A stretch of 64,000 bases of DNA from NCBI RefSeq assembly GCF_003026215.1, contig NZ_PYOC01000002.1, positions 372,001-436,000 of the forward strand, in the 5' to 3' direction. This stretch comes from Photobacterium indicum. Its GTDB lineage: Bacteria > Pseudomonadota > Gammaproteobacteria > Enterobacterales > Vibrionaceae. Within the stretch, counting starts at the first letter, position 1, and each line of letters starts with the position of its first letter. A model generated the notes under the pieces. The model was not told the origin of the DNA. It worked only from the letters and a program-made list of their open reading frames with translations, and did no database searches. A program made the position numbers and the translations under genes. Positions 45,535 through 54,443 of the stretch are shown piece by piece.

Positions 45535-47715
45535 ATGCAAAAAAACCGCTTTAGATTCAATTTACGCCGCTATTGGGCCAACGACCGTATTAACTACAGT
45601 ATAAGAGTATTAATCGCGCTAGTCGGTGTTGCCTTGCCTTGTTGGCATTTAGGCTTAACCACCGAAATTACACCACTTGTACTGGGTATTATCGCCGCCG
45701 CACTCGCAGAAACCGATGATAACCTAACAGGGCGAATTAAAGGATTGGCGATGACACTCACGTGTTTTCTTATCGCGTCTTTTTCTATCGAAATTTTATT
45801 TGATACCCCTCTCTTTTTTGCGATTGGCTTATTCGTCTCTACGTTCAGCTTTATAATGCTTGGGGCTATTGGTGCTCGTTACGCTAGTATTGCATTTGCT
45901 TCACTCTTACTAGCGGTCTATACCATGCTAGGAGCCGATACGAGCCCTAACTTATGGTATCAGCCGGTAATACTATTAGCTGGCGCGGCATGGTATGGCT
46001 CTTTATCCTTACTTTGGCATATCTTTTGGCCTAACCAACCCGTACAACAAAGCTTAGCACGTGTTTTTAGTGAATTTTCACACTATTTAGACAGTAAAAG
46101 TAAACTGTTTGAGCCCGTATCTAACCTTGTTCCGCAGCCCTTGCGCATTGAAGCTGCGCAAAAAAATGCCTTGGTGGTTGCCGCACTTAACTCAGCCAAA
46201 GCGACGCTACTGCACCGTGCACGTCGCGGGCACCCTAATGCCACCGGCGATCGCTTTTTGAAAATCTATTTTCTCGCACAAGATATTCATGAACGAGCCA
46301 GCTCTTCACATTATCGCTACCAAGATTTAGCGGCAACCTTCCAACGCAGTGATGTGCTATTTCGCTTTCAGCGCTTACTAGCCTCACAAGCCAATGAATG
46401 CCGTGCGGTGTCACATGCCCTCGCAATGGGTAAACCTTACCACCACAGTGTTGAAAGTATTCGTGCATTAGATGAGTTACAAGAATCGTTAATCCACCTA
46501 AAAAGTCAGAATAACCCTGAGTGGCGTTCGTATCTGATTCAATTAGATTATCTGTTCAATAACCTCGCAACTGTTGAGCGCCAACTGTCTAATGTAAGCA
46601 ACCCAGATACCGCGCCTACCGATCCTGACATTGAACTGGCAGATACTGAAGCTCGTGGTGCTAAAGAAATGTGGAAACGCGTTATTAGCCAGCTTAAACC
46701 AGATTCAATGCTATTTCGTCATGCACTGCGCATGGCAATTGCGCTAACCGTTGGCTACGGTTGTATTCAATTTCTAGAGCTTGAACGAGGGTATTGGATT
46801 CTACTTACAACACTCTTTGTTTGCCAACCAAACTATAGTGCAACACGCCAAAAACTGGTTCAGAGAGTCATTGGTACTCTGGGTGGGCTGTTAGCTGGTA
46901 TTCCATTGTTGTACCTGTTTCCTGGTCAAGAAGGTCAACTAGTACTCATGGTATTAGCTGGAGTCTTATTCTTCGCCTTTAGAACCGTGCAGTATGGCTT
47001 AGCAACCGCCTTTATCACGCTATTAGTCTTATTCTGTTTCAATCAATTGGGTGAAGGATTTGCGGTTATTTTACCACGACTTGGCGATACCTTACTTGGC
47101 TGTTTATTAGCAGTGCTTGCTGTCAGCTTTATTCTGCCTGATTGGCAAGCAAACCGTTTACATACGGTAATGGCATCGGCAATTAAAACCAATTGTAATT
47201 ACCTTGCTCAGATCATTGGTCAGTACCGTATTGGTAAAAAAGACAGCTTAAACTACCGCATTGCACGTCGAGATGCGCATAATACCGATGCTCAACTCAG
47301 TACCGCGATAAGCAATATGCTCGCAGAACCTGGGCGCTATCGTATGTGTACCGACGAGAGTTTCCGCTTTTTAACACTTAATCATGCCATGCTTAGCTAT
47401 ATTTCAGCACTCGGGGCACACCGTACACGACTGGAAGATGAGCATACACACCAGCTAGTCGCGCAATCACACCGTCTGATTCACGCTCACCTTGATAGTT
47501 TGGCTGAACAGTTATCAAGTAACCAAGTGGTACCAACACCTGTTATTGATACTGAAATCGAGCAGCGGCTTGCTCAATGGCGAGATGAAGACTGTACATC
47601 AGTCCGTATGGTATTGCAGCAGCTTCACTTGATTCATCGCATGTTGCCTGAATTGCATTCATTAGCGAATAAATTAGCAGCAAGAACCAATAAAAAAGCA
47701 TTAGAAACTACGTAA
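45535..47715 (+). CDS. yccS: YccS-family inner membrane protein (FUSC-type)
   Basis: The 726-residue protein has two sets of membrane helices (about residues 24-170 and 395-530) separated by a cytoplasmic domain with RRGHPNATGDRFLKIYF, and a soluble C-terminal part. This matches YccS/YhfK proteins, related to aromatic acid exporters (FUSC, AaeB-like). Transport of aromatic or organic acids has been proposed but is not shown. It lies next to helD, as in E. coli. Confidence 0.9.
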   Translation: MQKNRFRFNLRRYWANDRINYSIRVLIALVGVALPCWHLGLTTEITPLVLGIIAAALAETDDNLTGRIKGLAMTLTCFLIASFSIEILFDTPLFFAIGLFVSTFSFIMLGAIGARYASIAFASLLLAVYTMLGADTSPNLWYQPVILLAGAAWYGSLSLLWHIFWPNQPVQQSLARVFSEFSHYLDSKSKLFEPVSNLVPQPLRIEAAQKNALVVAALNSAKATLLHRARRGHPNATGDRFLKIYFLAQDIHERASSSHYRYQDLAATFQRSDVLFRFQRLLASQANECRAVSHALAMGKPYHHSVESIRALDELQESLIHLKSQNNPEWRSYLIQLDYLFNNLATVERQLSNVSNPDTAPTDPDIELADTEARGAKEMWKRVISQLKPDSMLFRHALRMAIALTVGYGCIQFLELERGYWILLTTLFVCQPNYSATRQKLVQRVIGTLGGLLAGIPLLYLFPGQEGQLVLMVLAGVLFFAFRTVQYGLATAFITLLVLFCFNQLGEGFAVILPRLGDTLLGCLLAVLAVSFILPDWQANRLHTVMASAIKTNCNYLAQIIGQYRIGKKDSLNYRIARRDAHNTDAQLSTAISNMLAEPGRYRMCTDESFRFLTLNHAMLSYISALGAHRTRLEDEHTHQLVAQSHRLIHAHLDSLAEQLSSNQVVPTPVIDTEIEQRLAQWRDEDCTSVRMVLQQLHLIHRMLPELHSLANKLAARTNKKALETT

Positions 47716-47723
47716 TCCAAGTT

Positions 47724-47763
47724 ACCAGCCTGGATAAGTAAACAAATACTTATTTAGGCTGGT
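47724..47763. terminator. Hairpin after yccS
   Basis: ACCAGCCT (47724-47731) pairs with AGGCTGGT (47756-47763), with an inner ATAAGTA/TACTTAT stem. The tail lacks a T-run, so rho-independent activity is uncertain. Confidence 0.4.
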
Positions 47764-47891
47764 ATATACCTATACCTCCCCTATTTTCCGTTTCTCTCCT
47801 CAGTCAACCTCAGAAAATTATTTATCGTTATTGCTGAAATATTTACTACAGTAAAAATTGACCTTCATGGCATAGAACTGGATGGCTTACG

Positions 47892-48368
47892 ATGAAAAGT
47901 GTGTTGGTAAAAATAATAAAGCGGACAGCATTCAGCACAGTGCTATTTACTCTTATGACTCCCACGGCTTTTGCTGACAATGGATTAATCCGTGTAAAAA
48001 GTGCACATACCGTAAAAGTCACCGCTGATAGGCTCGAACAGATATTGAATGATAAAGGCATGACGGTTTTCGTTAGAATTGATCATTCAGCGGGGGCAAA
48101 ACATGTTGGTGAAGTATTACGACCAACTGAGCTCATTCTTTTTGGCAACCCTAAAGTGGGAACACCTTTAATGCTATGCAGTCAAAGCGCTGCAATAGAC
48201 CTACCTCAAAAAGCCTTAATCAGCCAAGACGAAAAAGGGCAAGTTTGGTTAACCTATAATAACCCTGACTATTTAGTTAAAAGGCACAATATTAAGGGCT
48301 GCAAAGAAGTTATTGCCAAAATTGAAACGGCTTTAGCCAACGTTTCAAAAGCTGCCACTATGCCCTAA
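47892..48368 (+). CDS. Exported DUF302-domain protein
   Basis: The 158-residue protein has a signal peptide ending in AFA (residue 28) and a DUF302 domain: TVKVTADRLEQILNDKGMTV, FVRIDHSAGA, ELILFGNPKVGTPLMLCSQS and the closing VWLTYNNPDYL. The function of DUF302 is unknown; it occurs as a small periplasmic or cytosolic domain. It is a single gene after yccS and is not clearly part of an operon. Confidence 0.85.
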   Translation: MKSVLVKIIKRTAFSTVLFTLMTPTAFADNGLIRVKSAHTVKVTADRLEQILNDKGMTVFVRIDHSAGAKHVGEVLRPTELILFGNPKVGTPLMLCSQSAAIDLPQKALISQDEKGQVWLTYNNPDYLVKRHNIKGCKEVIAKIETALANVSKAATMP

Positions 48369-48798
48369 AGTCCTCGTTCTGTTATAGGGATGGTTGTGAT
48401 GATAAATGCACCACAGCCCATCTACTTCATCAGCAATTAAACGCAGCATACACGATAACGTCATCAACCAACACGAAGTGACCTACTTCAATTCTATTCA
48501 TAAGCCACCAACTACAACGACCTCAGTTTAAGGAGATCTGTTAAGTATGTACTATGTTCAAAAATTGTCTTAATACCGATAAAGTTCACAATGAAAGCAA
48601 TGATGACCACACATCCTTATTGCTTACAGGAATACAACAATTAGATCAGAATGCTTACACCCCGACATAGCATCAGCAACAAAAACCAAAAATAATAAGA
48701 TATCCAGCAATTAACGCCAGTTAAGACAAACAATAGCTTTAAATATATCCCTATAGATGTAAAATCCAGCCCTTCACTCTGAAACTGACTCGCAAACT
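48369..48798. other. Intergenic region, no gene seen
   Basis: These 430 AT-rich bases contain only very short frames. No hairpin, operator or RNA gene stood out beyond a possible promoter for the LysE-type gene near the right end. Confidence 0.45.
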
Positions 48799-49446
48799 AT
48801 GATTGATTTATCTATTCTTCCCGTGTATTTAACAGCAGTTGTTGCTCTATTACTGATCCCTGGGCCCGACATGTTACTTATCGCCAGCTCTAGCTTAAGC
48901 TACGGAAAAAAAGTCGGAATCTTTGCAAGCCTAGGTAATGCGACAGCAGGTTTAGTGCTGACTTTACTGGCTGCAATGGGTGTATCTGCATTAATCGCCA
49001 TGAATCCAATTGCATTACAAGTCTTGCGTTTATTAGGCGGCGCTTATTTATTAAAAATGGGCTGGGACTGCATGCGTACCAATCCAGCCGATGCGCCAGA
49101 GATAGAACAACAAACGGGTTTAGCAAAAACACTCTATCGCCGAGCTGTTATCAGTAATTTGCTTAATCCCAAAGCATTGATCTTCTTTGTATTGTTTCTA
49201 CCACAATTTGTATCGACTCAATCGACAGCAACCTCTGGCGAGCAAATGCTGGTTCTTGGCTTGTTATTGAATGTACTGGGCTTAATCTTCAACTTATTCT
49301 TAGTATCTATGGTCGGAAGCCTTGGTAAATCTTTGTTGAAAAATGAAAAATTCCGCACTAATCAACATAAAGTGATGGGCTTGGTCTTTTTCATATTGGC
49401 AATATGGCTTTTAGCATCACAGGTGCCAACACCCGCAATAAGCTGA
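48799..49446 (+). CDS. LysE/RhtB-family amino acid exporter
   Basis: The 215-residue membrane protein is of the RhtB/LysE family. It begins IDLSILPVYLTAVVALLLIPGP, has the family signature GPDMLLIASSSLSYGKKVG and about six membrane segments, and includes ISNLLNPKALIFFVLFLPQF. It exports amino acids or derivatives (threonine, homoserine and similar); the substrate is not defined. It lies alone, and a terminator shared with treC follows. Confidence 0.9.
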   Translation: MIDLSILPVYLTAVVALLLIPGPDMLLIASSSLSYGKKVGIFASLGNATAGLVLTLLAAMGVSALIAMNPIALQVLRLLGGAYLLKMGWDCMRTNPADAPEIEQQTGLAKTLYRRAVISNLLNPKALIFFVLFLPQFVSTQSTATSGEQMLVLGLLLNVLGLIFNLFLVSMVGSLGKSLLKNEKFRTNQHKVMGLVFFILAIWLLASQVPTPAIS

Positions 49447-49484
49447 CTGTATTGAAAACAGAGCTTAAGATCTGAATCGCTACA

Positions 49485-49534
49485 AAAAAGGCTTTAACTG
49501 CACTCTATATCAGAGCAAGTTAAAGCCTTTTTTA
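49485..49534. terminator. Bidirectional terminator between lysE-type gene and treC
   Basis: AAAAAGGCTTTAACT (49485-49499) pairs with AGTTAAAGCCTTTTT (49518-49532), with T-runs on both strands. Confidence 0.85.
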
Positions 49535-49588
49535 TATATACCCAAGTCAGGTACGTATTCAAATACAGTGAATTACTTGAATAAAGAT

Positions 49589-51271
49589 TTACGCTTTCTC
49601 TATCAACAGCACCAAGCATTCATACGGTTTTAGTCGTATTGTTTGGCTTGCTGTTCGATCTTGATACCCTTCATAATTACCTAAGATATAACGTCCCTGA
49701 GTCGCATCAATATCAGGCGGTAGATCGCACTTAATATCAGTACCATAATAATTGTTAATACAGACAAGCAGTTGTTGTCCTGACTCTCGGCGATAACAAA
49801 ACAGCTGTGCATGATCTGGCAGTAAATCGCTGTAATCTCCCGTTGTGATCACTTCAATCTCTTTGCGTAATTCAATCAACTTACGGTAGAAATAGAAAAC
49901 AGAATTAGGATCTTCAACGGCTTGCTGCGCGTTTATCTCATTATAGTTTTCTGCAACAGCTAGCCAAGGTTTACCTTGGGTAAACCCTGCTTGCTCGGTA
50001 GCATCCCATTGCATTGGGGTACGAGCATTATCACGGGATTTTTGCGCCAAAATAGCAAGCATATCGGCTTCACTGACACCTTGCTGATTTACCATGATGT
50101 CGTACATATTGGTACTTTCCACATCGCGGTACTGTTCAATCGAGCTATAAGCTGGATTGGTCATGCCAATTTCTTCACCTTGATAAATATACGGTGTGCC
50201 CTGCATCATATGAATAGACGTCGCGAGCATTTTAGCTGACTCAACTCGGTATTGCTGATCATCTCCTAAACGGCTAACTACACGGGGTTGGTCATGATTA
50301 CACCAGAATAATGCGCCCCACCCTTTGCCGTTTAAGCCTTTTTGCCAATGGTTAAAAATCTGCTTAAGTTGCAGAAAATCAAACGGTGCTTTGGTCCACT
50401 TTTCACCATTTTCATAGTCAGCTTTTAGATGGTGAAAATTAAACACCATAGACAACTCTTTACCGTCATTCGCTGAATACTGCTGACAGTGCTCTAAGGT
50501 TGTCGACGACATTTCACCCACGGTTACTGAACCGTATTTTTGAAAAACACTTTCGCTGATCTCTCTAAGGTACTCATGTACACGCGGGCCATCTGTATAG
50601 AAACAGCGCCCATCACCAACGCGATCATTTGGGAAATCTTGTTGTTTAGATATTAAATTAATCACATCTAAACGAAAACCATCGACACCCTTTTCGGCCC
50701 AGAAACTGATGACCTCTTTCACTTCATTCCGAACTTTTGGATTTTCCCAATTCAAGTCTGCTTGTTCTTTCGCAAAAAGATGGAGGTAATATTGATTGGT
50801 TGCTTCATCTAATGCCCATGCATTACCACCAAACTTAGATGCCCAATTCGTTGGCTCGGCACCATTAACCGGATCTTTCCAAATATAATAATCTCGATAT
50901 GGGCTTTGCTTATTGCCTAATGCCGATTTAAACCATGCATGTTCAGTCGAGGTATGATTGACCACAATATCCATAACTATACGGATACCTTTTTGATGCG
51001 CTTCGTCTAATAACTGATCGAAATCGCTCATAGTGCCAAAATCTGGATTCACATTATAGTAATCAGATATATCGTAGCCATTATCGATCATCGGCGAACA
51101 ATAAATGGGAGTTAACCAAATAGCATCAACACCTAGCTTTTGAAGATAATCGAGCTTTGAAATAATCCCTTGAATATCGCCCGTACCCTGACATCCGCTG
51201 TCACAAAAACTTTTAGGATAAATCTGGTAAATAGTCGCAGTGCGCCACCATTCATTATGCTCTGTTATCAT
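49589..51271 (-). CDS. treC: Trehalose-6-phosphate hydrolase
   Basis: The 560-residue GH13 enzyme splits trehalose 6-phosphate to glucose and glucose 6-phosphate. It begins WWRTATIYQIYPKSFCDSG, has the GH13 motifs VMDIVVNHTS, GFRLDVINLIS (nucleophile D), TVGEMSS (acid/base E) and FWCNHDQPRVVSRLGDD. The length is typical of TreC. It is the last gene of the treBC unit, 75 bases after treB. Confidence 0.95.
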   Translation of the reverse strand: MITEHNEWWRTATIYQIYPKSFCDSGCQGTGDIQGIISKLDYLQKLGVDAIWLTPIYCSPMIDNGYDISDYYNVNPDFGTMSDFDQLLDEAHQKGIRIVMDIVVNHTSTEHAWFKSALGNKQSPYRDYYIWKDPVNGAEPTNWASKFGGNAWALDEATNQYYLHLFAKEQADLNWENPKVRNEVKEVISFWAEKGVDGFRLDVINLISKQQDFPNDRVGDGRCFYTDGPRVHEYLREISESVFQKYGSVTVGEMSSTTLEHCQQYSANDGKELSMVFNFHHLKADYENGEKWTKAPFDFLQLKQIFNHWQKGLNGKGWGALFWCNHDQPRVVSRLGDDQQYRVESAKMLATSIHMMQGTPYIYQGEEIGMTNPAYSSIEQYRDVESTNMYDIMVNQQGVSEADMLAILAQKSRDNARTPMQWDATEQAGFTQGKPWLAVAENYNEINAQQAVEDPNSVFYFYRKLIELRKEIEVITTGDYSDLLPDHAQLFCYRRESGQQLLVCINNYYGTDIKCDLPPDIDATQGRYILGNYEGYQDRTASQTIRLKPYECLVLLIEKA

Positions 51272-51346
51272 GCTTATTTACTCGGAGAGTATTGAGCAGC
51301 AGAACGCTGCCCAACAATTTACATAGTTATAGAAAAGTACGGTGTA

Positions 51347-52789
51347 TTAGTTAGCCACAGCCTGTAACTTATCATCTGGCTCTATATCGCCCTTGGCTTG
51401 GGCACGCTTATAAAGCAATAACGTTAAGGTCATTGGCACAGCCATGGCCACTAGCATAGCGATAAGATAGACTGTCCAATATTGTGGCTGGATAGATAAA
51501 ATACCCGGTAAACCGCCCACACCGATGCCGTTCGCCATCACGCCCGCGCTGCCACAAATACCCGCAGCTAAAGCTGCACCTATCATTGCGCTTAACATTG
51601 GAAATTTGTATTTCAAGTTGATGCCGTACATCGCAGGCTCAGTCACACCTAAGAAAGCAGAAATAGCGGCAGGCACTGAAATTTCACGTTCATTGTGTTT
51701 TTTGCTGATCCAAATAATACCGACAACCGCAGAGGCTTGAGCAATATTTGATAATGCAATCAGAGGCCAAATCGGTGTACCGCCCATATCTTGCATCAAC
51801 TGTAAATCCACTGCGTTGGTTGTATGGTGGATACCCGTAATAACTAATGGTGCGTAGAAAAAGGCAAAAACCATTGAACCAAGAACGGCAAAGTCACCTG
51901 TCATTGCAACTTTAGCGGCATAACCTACAGCATCGCCAATAGCACGACCGAATGGACCAATAAATGCGTGCGCTAAAATAACGGCAAGAATCAATGAGAT
52001 AAACGGCACGATCACTAAGTACAAATAAGAAGGAATAATACGTTTAAGATTAGTTTCTATGAACGCCAATGCCATACCGGCGAAAATTGCCGGAATAACC
52101 TGTGCTTGGTAGCCCACTTTCTCTATCACAAACCAGCCGAAATCCCATACTTCTGGTACTTCTTTACCAATCATATAAGCATTCATTAACTGAGGCGAAA
52201 CCAGAGTGACACCCAGCACAATACCCAGAATAGGCGTCCCCCCAAGCTTTTTCACCGTAGCCCAACACACACCAACAGGTAGGAAGAAGAAAATCGCTTC
52301 ACCAATCAGCCACAAGAATGAATGAACGGTTGACCAGAATTGACTGATTTCGACTAAGGTTTTGCCATCGAACATGCGAATATCGCCGATGACGTTACGG
52401 AAACCAAGAATCAAACCACCAGTAATGATTGCCGGTAATAGAGGAACAAAAATTTCAGCAAGGTGAGAAATACTTCTTTCAAGCAGACTCATGTTCTGAC
52501 GAGCGGCAACCTTAGCTTCTTCTTTTGATGCTCCTGCATTTCCGGTTATGTCGGATAGCACTTTATAGGCTTCATCAACTTCAGTGCCGATAACCACTTG
52601 GAACTGTCCCGCATTAGTGAAACACCCTTTCACAGCAGGAATTTTCTCGATCTCTTTAACGTTTGCTCGCTCTGTATCGTTAAGAACAAAACGCAATCTG
52701 GTTAAACAGTGACTAACGCTGGCAATATTGCCTGCGCCGCCAATCAGTTCAACCAAACGCTCAATATGCTGTCGATTTATTTTACTCAT
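51347..52789 (-). CDS. treB: PTS trehalose-specific IIBC component
   Basis: The 480-residue protein has an N-terminal EIIB domain with the phosphorylated cysteine in SHCLTRLRFVLND, followed by an EIIC membrane domain (GGLILGFRNVIGDI, FLPVGVCWATVKKLGG and GVTEPAMYGINLKYKFP). It lacks an IIA domain and so depends on the glucose IIA protein (Crr). It imports trehalose as trehalose 6-phosphate. Start at 52789 (MSKINRQ) matches the E. coli protein; the frame continues to 52801. Two TreR operators lie upstream. Confidence 0.95.
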   Translation of the reverse strand: MSKINRQHIERLVELIGGAGNIASVSHCLTRLRFVLNDTERANVKEIEKIPAVKGCFTNAGQFQVVIGTEVDEAYKVLSDITGNAGASKEEAKVAARQNMSLLERSISHLAEIFVPLLPAIITGGLILGFRNVIGDIRMFDGKTLVEISQFWSTVHSFLWLIGEAIFFFLPVGVCWATVKKLGGTPILGIVLGVTLVSPQLMNAYMIGKEVPEVWDFGWFVIEKVGYQAQVIPAIFAGMALAFIETNLKRIIPSYLYLVIVPFISLILAVILAHAFIGPFGRAIGDAVGYAAKVAMTGDFAVLGSMVFAFFYAPLVITGIHHTTNAVDLQLMQDMGGTPIWPLIALSNIAQASAVVGIIWISKKHNEREISVPAAISAFLGVTEPAMYGINLKYKFPMLSAMIGAALAAGICGSAGVMANGIGVGGLPGILSIQPQYWTVYLIAMLVAMAVPMTLTLLLYKRAQAKGDIEPDDKLQAVAN

Positions 52790-52856
52790 GCCAATGTCCA
52801 TTATGTTGTGAGGGTACGCTTAGCTTATTTTTATCTTTAGTTTTAAATTTAATCAA

Positions 52857-52870
52857 TGGGAACATTCCCA
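52857..52870. promoter_or_regulatory. TreR operator, proximal to treB
   Basis: TGGGAACATTCCCA (arms TGGGAA and TTCCCA around CA) lies at about +4 to +17 of the predicted treB transcript. An identical copy lies 56 bp further upstream. Confidence 0.82.
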
Positions 52871-52880
52871 TCAACTGGCG

Positions 52881-52886
52881 ACTATA
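52881..52886 (-). promoter_or_regulatory. Candidate -10 of the treBC promoter
   Basis: Read on the minus strand the sequence is TATAGT, set between the two TreR operators. The -35 about 17 bases upstream is weak (CATGTT), in line with activated or weak promoters. Confidence 0.5.
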
Positions 52887-52912
52887 ATGACAAAACACTC
52901 GCAAACATGAAA

Positions 52913-52926
52913 TGGGAACATTCCCA
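52913..52926. promoter_or_regulatory. TreR operator, distal
   Basis: A second perfect copy of TGGGAACATTCCCA, 56 bp centre to centre from the first, upstream of the -10. The pair would suit repression by looping or by joint blocking of the promoter. Confidence 0.82.
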
Positions 52927-52989
52927 TAACGTGAAAGAGTTCACAAATAGAGAGCAATTTTTCACTCTTAGTATTTATATAATTATGGC

Positions 52990-53940
52990 TTATTGAGCAA
53001 TCATGGCTTTTTGCGTGAGGTGTATAACTTCATGGCAACCAGCTAGTTGCTTGATAAGTAAGGAGGCAGACGCTTTACCCGCCGCATAATAACCAGGATC
53101 AATACTGAAGGTATTAGGAAATATAAAAGACAATAAATCCGTTGCACCCACACCAGAAACCAATACATCACTGCGGTCTAATTCTTGTAAACGCTTCGCC
53201 ACTCCCATTGCTAGCGTGTCACTTGCGCACACAATCGCTTCGGTTTCAGGCTTAAGTACATAATCTGTCAGTTCATAAGCGCTTTCATGGCTAAGTTGAC
53301 CCGTCTGATAACGCGGTTCAATGTTGGCAAATTCGCAATATTCAATATACGCATTGAGGCGCATTAAACCTGTCGTTTTATCGCTAGGATCAACACCGAT
53401 AAAACTAATGTGCTGCTTACCCTGCTGTTGAAGGTTCGCCATCGCCAGCTCAATAATGCCATAGTTATCGTAACCCACAGATGAGATCCGCCCGGTGTCC
53501 ACCGCAATAACAACGGCTTTATGATTCAAACTTTCCACAATCGACAAGTCACAACCGCTAAAGCCAAATAAAATCACCCCATCTACATTGCGCTTTTGCA
53601 GTACAGACAAATGCTCATTGGTTTTTTCAGCACTAAATTGGCTTTCCATAATGACGGCATCATAACCTGCCGCATAAATCACATCCAAAATGCCACTCAC
53701 CGCTTTGTTCTCTGAGGGAGAATCAAGCCGCGAGATAATAACTCCCACCACTTTCGCACTGCCACCTCGCATCGCTTGGGCTGATTTAGATGGCACAAAA
53801 CCTGACTCTTGAATGACTTGTTCAACTCTTTCTCGGGTTTCAATCTTCACTTTGGGATCATTGGTTAATACACGCGAAACGGTGGATTTCCCAACCCCTG
53901 CTAACTTTGCAATATCTAAAATGGTGAGTTTTCTAGTCAT
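52990..53940 (-). CDS. treR: Trehalose operon repressor
   Basis: The 316-residue LacI-family regulator has an N-terminal helix-turn-helix (ILDIAKLAGVGKSTVSRVL) and a periplasmic-binding-protein-like effector domain (VVGVIISRLDSPSENKAVSG, FSGCDLSIVES, VDTGRISSVGYDNYG). It is TreR by context: same strand directly upstream of treBC with operators between. The ligand is trehalose 6-phosphate in E. coli TreR. Confidence 0.92.
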   Translation of the reverse strand: MTRKLTILDIAKLAGVGKSTVSRVLTNDPKVKIETRERVEQVIQESGFVPSKSAQAMRGGSAKVVGVIISRLDSPSENKAVSGILDVIYAAGYDAVIMESQFSAEKTNEHLSVLQKRNVDGVILFGFSGCDLSIVESLNHKAVVIAVDTGRISSVGYDNYGIIELAMANLQQQGKQHISFIGVDPSDKTTGLMRLNAYIEYCEFANIEPRYQTGQLSHESAYELTDYVLKPETEAIVCASDTLAMGVAKRLQELDRSDVLVSGVGATDLLSFIFPNTFSIDPGYYAAGKASASLLIKQLAGCHEVIHLTQKAMIAQ

Positions 53941-54443
53941 AAATTCATTCTGGCTTATAAGAACAGTTTCATTGTCACCGTCGGCATCGATAATTCAATT
54001 CTTTTTGTTATCAACGATGAAAAACGCTTCATCCATCCACTTTTTTCGTTAAAAGTGCTTTTTTTATCGACACTCATACCTACGGTAACGCAACTATTAC
54101 GAAAAGGTATAGTCTTATAAAAGTACCGTAAAATAATAATATTACTTTGATAGTATGTGCTTAGGCTAAATATGAGTAAAAACGTTTAAGTAGGCGTTAT
54201 CGATGTATGCCACCAATTTTTGTTCGGCGTTGAAAAAAACTGACAATATCCAAACAAAAAAGGAAGCAACATCAGATAAGTTGTATTTTGTACGATAAAT
54301 TAGGCTTAAGATCTGCGATAGCTTGAAAAGCTTTAGCGCTATACCCATATCTTTTAGTGATAATAAATAAAAACAACTTTGTGCAGCATTTTTCTCTTCC
54401 ATTTTTCTCTTAATGCACACAGGGTACAAAACCAAGGATTATT
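53941..54443. other. Intergenic region upstream of treR and the CARF nuclease gene
   Basis: The 503-base gap between treR and the CARF gene holds only short frames. No palindromic operator or hairpin is convincing. The ATG of the CARF gene is preceded by AAGGATTATT, so AAGGA is its probable ribosome binding site. Confidence 0.45.

Noticed and set aside
45422..45604. 60-codon frame upstream of yccS
   Set aside because: No ribosome binding site, overlaps the yccS start and has no recognised family.
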